Shown: piece by piece, positions 27,712-34,759 of the stretch
Position numbering within the stretch: the first letter of the stretch is position 1
Layout: the number at the start of each line of letters is the position of its first letter
Assembly (NCBI RefSeq): GCF_024346955.1
Contig: NZ_AP024883.1
Span: 3,410,001 to 3,474,000, forward strand
DNA length: 64,000 nt
Origin: Vibrio mangrovi
GTDB taxonomy: Bacteria > Pseudomonadota > Gammaproteobacteria > Enterobacterales > Vibrionaceae
Reading direction: 5' to 3'
The notes under the pieces: model-generated
What the model was told of the DNA's origin: nothing
The model's input: the letters and a program-made list of their open reading frames with translations, nothing else
Databases searched by the model: none
Program-made: the position numbers and the translations under genes

Positions 27712-28821
27712 ATGGCTACTCTTGATGTAAATCCCGAACGCTACCAATCTCAGTTGAAAGAGAAAGTGGCCCGGCTTACCAACATGTTTTCTGAATTTCA
27801 GATGCCAGAGCTGGAAATCTTCGAATCTCCAGAGCAACACTACCGAATGCGTGCCGAATTCCGGGTCTGGCACGAAGGTAGCGACCTATACTACATCATG
27901 TTTAATCAGGAAACCCGACAAAAATACCGTGTAGATCAATTCCCGGCAGCAAGCCAACTTATCAATCAATTGATGCCAGCACTGATAGAACATATCCGGG
28001 ACAACGATATCCTGCGCCACAAACTGTTTCAGGTTGATTTTCTATCGACTCTCAGTGGTGAAATTCTTGTGTCATTACTCTACCACCGCCAGATCGGCCA
28101 AGAATGGGAACAGGCGGCACAGATTCTGCGACAACAGCTACAGCAACAAGGCTTTAATCTCAACTTAATCGGACGAGCCCGTAAGATCAAAATGGTATTA
28201 GACCGGGATTACGTGATCGAAGAACTTTCGGTTCACGGTCAGAAATATATATATCAGCAAGTTGAAAACAGTTTTACCCAACCAAACGGACGTGTTGCAG
28301 AAAAAATGCTGGAATGGGCGGTTGATTGTACTCGGGGCAGTCAAGGTGATCTGCTGGAACTCTACTGTGGAAATGGTAATTTCTCGCTAGCACTGGCGCA
28401 AAACTTTAACCGCGTACTAGCAACTGAACTCGCTAAGCCCTCAGTCGACTCTGCGCAATATAACATTGCTGCCAATAAGATAGATAATGTACAGATCATT
28501 CGAATGTCCGCCGAAGAATTTACTCAGGCAATGGAAGGACAACGTGAATTCCGTCGTTTGAAAGATGCCGGAGTCGACTTGAAAAGCTACCAGTGTGAAA
28601 CGATTTTTGTCGATCCACCCCGCTCCGGTATGGACATCGATACCTGTAAAATGGTGCAAAAATACCCGCATATTCTTTATATCTCCTGTAACCCAGAAAC
28701 ACTCAGAGAAAACCTTTCCGTTTTGAGTGATACACATCGTGTCAGCCGGTTTGCTCTCTTTGATCAATTTCCATTTACCCACCATATGGAAGCTGGCGTA
28801 CTGCTAGAGCGCATTAAATAA
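27712..28821 (+). CDS. trmA: tRNA (uracil-54,C5)-methyltransferase
   Basis: A 369-residue SAM-dependent enzyme that makes ribothymidine at position 54 of tRNA. The motif DLLELYCGNGNFSLALA is the SAM site, DPPRSGMD the methyltransferase loop, and the nucleophile Cys is in YISCNPETL near the C terminus. No iron-sulfur cluster cysteines precede, consistent with TrmA and not RlmD. It diverges from btuB across the riboswitch region, the E. coli arrangement. No terminator is evident directly after it. Confidence 0.97.
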   Translation: MATLDVNPERYQSQLKEKVARLTNMFSEFQMPELEIFESPEQHYRMRAEFRVWHEGSDLYYIMFNQETRQKYRVDQFPAASQLINQLMPALIEHIRDNDILRHKLFQVDFLSTLSGEILVSLLYHRQIGQEWEQAAQILRQQLQQQGFNLNLIGRARKIKMVLDRDYVIEELSVHGQKYIYQQVENSFTQPNGRVAEKMLEWAVDCTRGSQGDLLELYCGNGNFSLALAQNFNRVLATELAKPSVDSAQYNIAANKIDNVQIIRMSAEEFTQAMEGQREFRRLKDAGVDLKSYQCETIFVDPPRSGMDIDTCKMVQKYPHILYISCNPETLRENLSVLSDTHRVSRFALFDQFPFTHHMEAGVLLERIK

Positions 28822-28854
28822 AGGGTTTAAGAGATCTTCATCATTCAAAAACCA

Positions 28855-29010
28855 CTACAGGGTACGGGGACGGTAATAATTCTCAAAAACCTGTCTATCT
28901 TCGCTGACGACACCAAACTGCAAGCAACCTTCAATTGCTGAATGAAGATTCGTTGCTGCCTGTAATCCTGCATTAAGACAATGTGTCCGTAAAATCTGGG
29001 TAGAACCCAC
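28855..29010 (-). pseudogene. Possible C-terminal remnant of an unidentified gene
   Basis: On the minus strand an open frame of about 51 codons ends with TAG at 28855-28857. It reads like the tail of a real protein (LNAGLQAATNLHSAIEGC, then FENYYRPRTL). An in-frame TGA precedes it near 29014, and no ribosome site is visible. I do not recognise the family. It could also be chance coding-like sequence. The other bases from 29011 to 29200 hold no gene I can support. Confidence 0.3.
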
Positions 29011-29219
29011 TTGTCATTAGTTGACCTATTTTTGCTAATGGTTGATTATGTGCTTAATTTTATATTCCGTTAGATAAGCTCAGTCTGTAGTTGTCGTTTT
29101 ATTTATATAATTTTGTGAGATAAAACAGATTGATATGAGTGGGAATGACTGTATTTTCTGACAGATTTATACCGATAATATCTGGTTAAAAAAACACTGT
29201 TATAGCTGAGGAGGTATCA

Positions 29220-29534
29220 GTGAAGAAATTGATTTGGTTAGTCATGTTGTTGATAAGTGGAAGTGTTTATGCAGATGCAAGTCTTCCACCACAAACAATA
29301 TCAAGAATAGAGACCGGTTGGGGAAGTGAAGGCCTCTATTTATCCTTTGCTGAAAACAACAAAGTAGAAGGTTGTACTAACTCCAGAGTTCGTTTTGAAC
29401 GTGATCACCCAATGCTAAAGGACATACTGTCCATTGCTTTATCTGCGTTCCATGCGGGTAAAAAAGTTCAAGTAAGAGTTTCCGGCTGCCTGGGTGCAGA
29501 CCATAAAGGTATCGCGATAGCAGTTGTTCAGTAA
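29220..29534 (+). CDS. Small secreted protein, unknown function
   Basis: A 104-residue precursor with a clear signal peptide (KKLIWLVMLLISGSVYA, cleavage expected after residue 18). The mature part of about 86 residues has two cysteines (VEGCTNSR and VSGCLGAD) that could pair in the periplasm and no membrane segment. GTG 29220 is preceded by the strong ribosome site GAGGAGGT. The closing GIAIAVV is beta-like. I do not recognise the family with certainty. It is not part of the conserved trmA-yijD neighbourhood of E. coli, so it is probably an accessory gene. Confidence 0.75.
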   Translation: MKKLIWLVMLLISGSVYADASLPPQTISRIETGWGSEGLYLSFAENNKVEGCTNSRVRFERDHPMLKDILSIALSAFHAGKKVQVRVSGCLGADHKGIAIAVVQ

Positions 29535-29619
29535 CTTTATAACAATCCATTTAAGCAGAAACACGTAAGTCTGGCAAAAAACGCCGGGGTAAACGTTATG
29601 TTTCCAGAGAAAATCAGAG

Positions 29620-29700
29620 ATGAAACTGCTGAATTTGATTAACGAGCTCGATGTGTCAGATACAGACTATTGGTATGATTCAGGTCAGAAGCTGGTGTGA
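29620..29700 (+). CDS. Doubtful 26-residue reading frame
   Basis: ATG 29620 opens a 26-residue frame (begins KLLNLINELDVSD, ends DSGQKLV) that stops shortly before the terminator at 29721. A different frame just before it (AKNAGVNVMFPEKIRDE) also looks coding-like. The pair may be a frameshifted remnant instead of a functional small gene. Confidence 0.2.
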   Translation: MKLLNLINELDVSDTDYWYDSGQKLV

Positions 29701-29720
29701 ATAACCTAATAAAGTAAGAT

Positions 29721-29750
29721 AAAAAAACGAGCCATTTGGCTCGTTTTTTT
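29721..29750. terminator. Bidirectional terminator
   Basis: AAAAAAACGAGCC-ATTT-GGCTCGTTTTTTT is symmetric, with A and T runs on both sides. It can terminate yijD on the minus strand and the small secreted protein transcript on the plus strand. Confidence 0.9.
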
Positions 29751-29771
29751 ATTCATCTCATCACTGATGAG

Positions 29772-30140
29772 TTAACTCTTTCCCCAGTATCCCATCTTTC
29801 GGGCAATCCAGATCATCAAAAGCAATACGACAATAATCGCTACAAAATTGGACCCGGAATCAGGATACTGTGCTTTTACAAATGCAGAATGACCGAAAGC
29901 ACCAACGAAGAAACAGGCCAAACCAACCATCGGGAAATCTTCCGACACAGGATGGCGCAGGTACTCCTGATAAAGCGCCTGAACAGCTAATACCAACGCA
30001 ATCCAGGGGAAAATGGAAAAAGACACTTCACTCATCGTGATTGAAGACAGAATGGCATCACCACACATGCCCACAACAAAAGCAAGAATCAGGTTCTTCC
30101 GCTCCGCAGTATATTGAGAGCGATTCATTTTATTCGACAT
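29772..30140 (-). CDS. yijD: YijD family membrane protein
   Basis: A 122-residue inner-membrane protein with four hydrophobic helices (about residues 17-38, 45-62, 70-90 and 97-115). In E. coli yijD is co-transcribed with fabR, and the same order is kept here. Function is unknown; a link to membrane lipid homeostasis is suggested only by its partner. ATG 30140 lies inside the fabR 3' end (11-base overlap) and has GGAG seven bases upstream, so translation is probably coupled. Earlier in-frame ATG codons lack a ribosome site. Confidence 0.88.
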   Translation of the reverse strand: MSNKMNRSQYTAERKNLILAFVVGMCGDAILSSITMSEVSFSIFPWIALVLAVQALYQEYLRHPVSEDFPMVGLACFFVGAFGHSAFVKAQYPDSGSNFVAIIVVLLLMIWIARKMGYWGKS

Positions 30141-30768
30141 TATCAACTCCATCTATCTGTTGACGTTTACGTGCAATGCGATAGCTGCCTGCACCTTTAG
30201 CAATCATCCTCAATTGAATAATTAATCGTTCAGCTAGTTCATCCCGTTCACTTTTATCCAGATCCATGGCTTCTGCACCGGAGCTGAACACCAGCGTCAC
30301 AGAAGCTTCAGCCTGAGCTGCTGCAATCTCACGTTCGATCCCATTCAGGACCAGATATTCTGTCAGCTCCGCAGAAAAATGCTGTATCTCTCTTGCGACT
30401 GCGGCACGAAATTCATAAGAAGTTCCGGAGCGTTCTCTCAGCAATAAACGGAAAACATTGGGGCTGTCTTCAATAAATTCCATGAAAGTCTCTACCGAAG
30501 TCCGAATCACGCTTCCTTTAGTTGCAATCCTTTGTCTGGCCTGACGCATGAGCTGACGCAGTAATAAACCACCTTCATCAACCATCGTCAGTCCCAACTC
30601 ATTCATATCATCGAAGTGTCGGTAAAATGATGTCGGAGCAATCCCGGCTTCTCTAGCAACTTCTCTCAAACTCAAACTGGAAAAACTCTGTTGAGCACTC
30701 AATTGACGAAATGCTGCATCAATTAATGAACGACGGGTTTTTTCTTTCTGTTGAGCACGAATTCCCAT
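30130..30768 (-). CDS. fabR: TetR-family repressor of unsaturated fatty acid genes
   Basis: About 212 residues. The N-terminal TetR helix-turn-helix (residues about 8-55) contains SLSLREVAREAGIAPTSFYRHF, followed by an all-helical ligand domain. In E. coli FabR represses fabA and fabB in response to the ratio of unsaturated to saturated acyl-ACP or CoA. Start MGIRAQQKEKTRRSL at 30768 fits the family; three extra residues are possible upstream. It is divergent from sthA and overlaps yijD. An inverted repeat in the intergenic region may be an operator. Confidence 0.94.
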   Translation of the reverse strand: MGIRAQQKEKTRRSLIDAAFRQLSAQQSFSSLSLREVAREAGIAPTSFYRHFDDMNELGLTMVDEGGLLLRQLMRQARQRIATKGSVIRTSVETFMEFIEDSPNVFRLLLRERSGTSYEFRAAVAREIQHFSAELTEYLVLNGIEREIAAAQAEASVTLVFSSGAEAMDLDKSERDELAERLIIQLRMIAKGAGSYRIARKRQQIDGVDNVE

Positions 30769-30831
30769 GAAGCACAATCCCTAAATCACTACCAAAGAGC
30801 GCCTTACTATAACGCGAATTATCTTTTTATC

Positions 30832-30868
30832 GATAGACAATATTCTATCAGGTATATAATTGTCTATC
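30832..30868. promoter_or_regulatory. Perfect 10-base inverted repeat between fabR and sthA
   Basis: GATAGACAAT and ATTGTCTATC are exact complements, separated by 17 bases that contain TATATAA. This geometry suits a dimeric regulator with half-sites about 2.5 turns apart, or a promoter flanked by operator halves. It does not match a FabR site that I can recall with certainty. Confidence 0.5.
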
Positions 30869-30994
30869 CGAACTGATTTCATCAGTGTATCAGCGATCAT
30901 TATCACTGATCAGTCGGCAGAACAGAGACACGGGCAAACAATGCGTTACAATATAGCTACCGAAAAAAAGAACGAATATTCATCAGGAAGTCAT

Positions 30995-32395
30995 ATGTCA
31001 CAGACTCATCATTTCGATGCCATAGTCATCGGCAGTGGTCCCGGCGGTGAAGGTGCCGCGATGGGACTGACAAAAGCAGGCCTCAACGTAGCAATCGTTG
31101 AAAAAGAGCAAAGTGTCGGCGGCGGATGTACCCATTGGGGAACTATTCCATCAAAAGCATTAAGACATGCAGTCAGCCGTATCATCGAATTCAACAGCAA
31201 TCCACTTTTCTGTCACAACAACACCAGCCTGCATTCAACATTCTCAAGTATCCTCAATCACGCCAAATCAGTCATAGACAAACAAACCCGGTTACGACAA
31301 GGGTTTTATGATCGTAATAAATGTACCCTGCTTTTTGGTCTGGCCCGGTTCGTGGATAGCCATACCATAGAAGTCATTCAGCATGATGGCAGCAAAGAAT
31401 GCTACTCTGCCGACAAGTTTGTTATTGCAACAGGCTCCACACCTTATCGCCCTCATGATGTCGATTTTAATCATCCCCGGATATACGATAGTGATTCAAT
31501 CCTGAGCCTTGCTCATGATCCCAGACATATTCTGATCTATGGTGCCGGTGTTATCGGGTGCGAATATGCGTCAATCTTCCGTGGACTTGGGGTGAAGACG
31601 GATCTCATCAATACCCGGGACCGTTTGCTGTCTTTTCTGGATAACGAAGTCTCCGATGCGCTGTCATATCACTTTTGGAACAATGGTGTTGTTATTCGCA
31701 ATGACGAAACCTATCAGCGAGTTGAAGGCTGCCAGGACGGTGTGATTGTTCACCTGAAATCCGGGAAAAAGATGAAAGCAGATTGCTTACTCTATGCAAA
31801 TGGGAGAGCCGGAAACACTGACAAGCTGAATCTGGAAGTGCTGGGATTAACCGCTGATTCCCGGGGACAACTGGCAGTAAATCAAAGCTACCAAACCGAA
31901 GTTGAACATATCTATGCAGTTGGTGATGTGATTGGTTACCCCAGCCTCGCCAGCGCAGCATATGATCAAGGCCGCTTTGTCGCGCAAACTATTGCATTCG
32001 GAGCAAGCAACCACCAGTTGATTGAGGATATTCCAACCGGAATATATACCATTCCAGAAATAAGTTCAGTGGGAAAAACGGAACAGGAACTGACCAACGC
32101 TAAAATTCCTTACGAAGTCGGACGTTCTTCATTTAAACATCTGGCCCGGGCGCAAATCGCCGGAACCGATGTCGGTAGTCTGAAAATCCTTTTTCACCGG
32201 GAAACCAAAGAGATCCTTGGTATCCATTGCTTTGGTGAGCGTGCCGCTGAAATCATCCATATCGGCCAGGCCATCATGGAACAGAAAGGAGAAGCTAACA
32301 CCATTGAATATTTCGTCAATACGACCTTCAACTATCCAACAATGGCTGAAGCGTATCGGGTCGCAGCATTAAACGGGCTGAACCGCCTCTTCTGA
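30995..32395 (+). CDS. sthA: Soluble pyridine nucleotide transhydrogenase
   Basis: A 466-residue FAD flavoprotein that moves hydride between NADPH and NAD+ in the cytoplasm. The FAD site is VIGSGPGGEGAAMGL, the NAD site YGAGVIGCEYASIF, and the former disulfide region is CTHWGTIPSKALRHAV, where the second cysteine of dihydrolipoamide dehydrogenases is replaced, as expected for SthA. ATG 30995 with CAGGAAG upstream gives the same length as E. coli SthA; an in-frame start at 30860 would add 45 non-homologous residues and was rejected. It diverges from fabR as in E. coli. Confidence 0.97.
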   Translation: MSQTHHFDAIVIGSGPGGEGAAMGLTKAGLNVAIVEKEQSVGGGCTHWGTIPSKALRHAVSRIIEFNSNPLFCHNNTSLHSTFSSILNHAKSVIDKQTRLRQGFYDRNKCTLLFGLARFVDSHTIEVIQHDGSKECYSADKFVIATGSTPYRPHDVDFNHPRIYDSDSILSLAHDPRHILIYGAGVIGCEYASIFRGLGVKTDLINTRDRLLSFLDNEVSDALSYHFWNNGVVIRNDETYQRVEGCQDGVIVHLKSGKKMKADCLLYANGRAGNTDKLNLEVLGLTADSRGQLAVNQSYQTEVEHIYAVGDVIGYPSLASAAYDQGRFVAQTIAFGASNHQLIEDIPTGIYTIPEISSVGKTEQELTNAKIPYEVGRSSFKHLARAQIAGTDVGSLKILFHRETKEILGIHCFGERAAEIIHIGQAIMEQKGEANTIEYFVNTTFNYPTMAEAYRVAALNGLNRLF

Positions 32396-32543
32396 TTCGT
32401 AAGTAACTTTAAATCTATCAGGGTCGCTGACCATGCGGCCCAATCTCCCCCATTGATACCGGAAAGCTGAAACTGAGGGCAAATTGTATAAAGCAGCCAG
32501 GTTAAGAATGCTTCGCAACATCAGAACAGGCTGATGTGATATT

Positions 32544-33356
32544 TCACCAATAGATATGAACGACAACAGGAGTATAACGGAATTTGAATGTGGTCAGGTG
32601 ACAAACCAGACGCTGCCATATTTTCCACCTTCGACACGGGAAATCCAGTGGTGAAAACGTACGGACACCTTTTGCCCAGGGAAGAGCACTCAGCACAGCG
32701 TTTCCAGGAGAAGCAAAACCATGTTGGTAAAAGCCAGCACCCAGTTTCTGCCCCAAACGAGTCCCACTTTTATCTCCTGCAAGTAGCAGACATGCATGAG
32801 CATGAGGGAAACTCAACCCCAGTGCTCTGATAAAATGGGAAATACTCTCAGTCTGAACACTAAGCAGAGCATGCTCACAAAGGATCAAAAGCGGTGCAGA
32901 TTCCGGGATAACCACAGTCTTCAACCATGCCAGAGAGTCAACGCTACCATTCATATGCTGGTACCGCTCGCTGGGATGAAATAACTTCTGCCGCCAAATC
33001 AGATTCTCAGAAATGTCCACTTCAATCCAGTGACAACGCCCGTTATCCACCCGGTAAAACCGGGTATCCAAACCAGCGCCGACATTGATAATCCAAGCAT
33101 CAGGATATATTGAGAGAAAATCCCGAACCTGCCGATCACAGATCTGAGTCAGGGTTACATGTAGTAATTGCTTTTGATCGATATTACCATCCAGACAATC
33201 CGGTGCAACGTGACAGGATAAACAAGCCTGTGCTGCTATCGGATCATAGATCAATCCATCATCCGCTAAACTTTCCCGGCTCCGAAACCAGAGGGGCTGA
33301 ACTAAATGAGTGGGAATTTGATAGCGTTTTATATGCTTCCGGCAATAATGCGGCAT
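32544..33356 (-). CDS. Class I SAM-dependent methyltransferase, LCMT/TcmP family
   Basis: A 270-residue protein with the leucine-carboxymethyltransferase-like pattern: IYDPIAAQACL early, SAM motif IINVGAGLDTRFYRV near residue 90, acidic WIEVDISENL, and ILCEHALLSV. Bacterial members methylate carboxyl or hydroxyl groups of polyketides or unknown small molecules; the substrate here cannot be inferred. ATG 33356 is favoured over 33362 because GAGAGGA sits eight bases ahead. It is inserted between sthA and lexA and appears to be monocistronic, converging with sthA. Eight Cys and several His residues are scattered without a clear metal motif. Confidence 0.85.
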   Translation of the reverse strand: MPHYCRKHIKRYQIPTHLVQPLWFRSRESLADDGLIYDPIAAQACLSCHVAPDCLDGNIDQKQLLHVTLTQICDRQVRDFLSIYPDAWIINVGAGLDTRFYRVDNGRCHWIEVDISENLIWRQKLFHPSERYQHMNGSVDSLAWLKTVVIPESAPLLILCEHALLSVQTESISHFIRALGLSFPHAHACLLLAGDKSGTRLGQKLGAGFYQHGFASPGNAVLSALPWAKGVRTFSPLDFPCRRWKIWQRLVCHLTTFKFRYTPVVVHIYW

Positions 33357-33466
33357 TATCATCGTCCTCTCTGTCGAGAATCAGATGATAATGAATATCA
33401 ATTCGAATTACAAGTTATTGAGAAGAACTCTCAACAACTAATTGTGTATGCTGCACCTTCTATGCA

Positions 33467-34090
33467 CTACATCCAGTCGGTATTACGAATAATCCCGACA
33501 GCAATTCCCTCGATGTTCAGTTCCTGACAAGTGAGATCAACTTCAATTGGAGAAAATTCTTCATTCTCAGCATGGAGTAAAACTGTAGATCCCCGTTGTT
33601 CAAGCCGCTTCACTGTCACATCATCTTCTACACGAGCGACAACTACCTGACCATTTCTGACATCCTGAGTTTTATGAACAGCCAGCAGATCACCATCCAT
33701 GATCCCAATATTCTTCATACTCTCGCCATGAACCCGGAGTAGGAAGTCAGCCTGAGGCCTGAACATTTCAGGATCAACCTTATAATGAGCCTCGACATGC
33801 TCCTGAGCTAAAATTGGCTCACCGGCAGCAACTCGCCCAATGAGTGGCAATCCTTCATCTGCCGGATCGTTGGCAGAATCGATCAGAATCCGTATTCCGC
33901 GAGAAGCTCCCGGAACAATTTCAATCACCTGCTTACGAGCAAGGGCCTTTAAATGCTCTTCGGCAGCATTAGCAGAACGAAATCCCAGCTCTTTTGCAAT
34001 CTCAGCACGGGTTGGCGGCATCCCGGTATCTTCAACCCGACTTTTGATCAGATCAAAAACCTGTTGTTGGCGTGGTGTTAAAGGCTTCAT
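33467..34090 (-). CDS. lexA: SOS repressor LexA
   Basis: A 207-residue repressor with an N-terminal winged helix (TRAEIAKELGFRSANAAEEHL), an autocleavage site Ala89-Gly90 in GRVAAGEP, and the Ser124/Lys161 catalytic dyad (HGESMKN, VTVKRLE). RecA filaments trigger self-cleavage after DNA damage. Two SOS boxes directly upstream give autoregulation. dgkA is adjacent, the E. coli neighbourhood. All functional residues are present. Confidence 0.98.
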   Translation of the reverse strand: MKPLTPRQQQVFDLIKSRVEDTGMPPTRAEIAKELGFRSANAAEEHLKALARKQVIEIVPGASRGIRILIDSANDPADEGLPLIGRVAAGEPILAQEHVEAHYKVDPEMFRPQADFLLRVHGESMKNIGIMDGDLLAVHKTQDVRNGQVVVARVEDDVTVKRLEQRGSTVLLHAENEEFSPIEVDLTCQELNIEGIAVGIIRNTDWM

Positions 34091-34097
34091 AATTCAC

Positions 34098-34113
34098 CTG
34101 TCTTTTTATACAG
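34098..34113. promoter_or_regulatory. SOS (LexA) box 1
   Basis: CTGTCTTTTTATACAG has the full CTGT-N8-ACAG pattern, eight bases from the lexA start codon. Confidence 0.9.
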
Positions 34114-34117
34114 TCAA

Positions 34118-34133
34118 CTGTGAGTATATCCAG
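34118..34133. promoter_or_regulatory. SOS (LexA) box 2
   Basis: CTGTGAGTATATCCAG differs from CTGT-N8-ACAG at one base. It lies 20 bases from box 1, the helical spacing of the tandem lexA boxes in E. coli. Confidence 0.75.
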
Positions 34134-34168
34134 TATTCTGATAAATGAAAAGTGAATCTTTCAAACAG

Positions 34169-34531
34169 TTAGAATGCAAAGATATCGATCCAGATATAAA
34201 GTGATATCAGGATAGCGATCAATACAGCAGCAGATCCCATATCTTTCGCCTGGCCTGCCAGTTGGTGATGTTCAAGGCCGATTCGATCCACAACAGCCTC
34301 AATTGCACTATTCAACAATTCAACGATCAGTACAAGCAACAAAGAAGATATCAGAAGCAAACGCTCTATCCGGGTTACATCACTAAACAGTGCCACTGGT
34401 ATCAAAACAATACATGCGATTAATTCCTCCCGAAAAGCGGCTTCGCCGAGAACCGCTGCACGAATTCCCTGGTAGGAATATTTAGTTGCATTGAGTATAC
34501 GAGTAAGGCCTTGAGCTGGTTTCTTTTGCAT
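34169..34531 (-). CDS. dgkA: Diacylglycerol kinase
   Basis: About 120 residues with three membrane helices. This trimeric inner-membrane enzyme phosphorylates diacylglycerol released during periplasmic glucan or lipid A modification, returning it to phosphatidate. The family motif VELLNSAIEAVVDRIG, with Glu residues used in catalysis and metal binding, and FREELIA are present. ATG 34531 gives the E. coli-like length and start (MQKKPAQGLTR); an upstream extension to 34678 was rejected. It is between lexA and divergent plsB, as in E. coli. Confidence 0.95.
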   Translation of the reverse strand: MQKKPAQGLTRILNATKYSYQGIRAAVLGEAAFREELIACIVLIPVALFSDVTRIERLLLISSLLLVLIVELLNSAIEAVVDRIGLEHHQLAGQAKDMGSAAVLIAILISLYIWIDIFAF

Positions 34532-34759
34532 AAATTTTTCCGGTAATTTAATTTCAGTGCAGACCGACAGACAGCAAAGAAGTTCCATGACTTTGGCATC
34601 AAAGTCCTGTCGCAGCACACAAAAAATAGTCGTGAATAAGTAAAAGGTTTCCCCTATTTCTGTTATTCTAAACCACATTCAGGCAACCATGTTGAGATGA
34701 TTTGTATCGTTGCGATATGGTACCTATTTTGTTATTCATTCTTGAGAGTCCGAACCTTT

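Noticed and set aside
30860..30994. Upstream start for sthA
   Set aside because: It would translate the promoter and half of the inverted repeat; ATG 30995 has a ribosome site and gives the exact family length.
32369..32566. 65-codon minus-strand frame between sthA and the methyltransferase gene
   Set aside because: Its end is antisense to sthA and its start overlaps the methyltransferase stop; no ribosome site.
34532..34678. N-terminal extension of dgkA by 49 residues
   Set aside because: The added part has many Cys and Phe residues and no counterpart in diacylglycerol kinases; MQKKPAQG at 34531 is the normal start.
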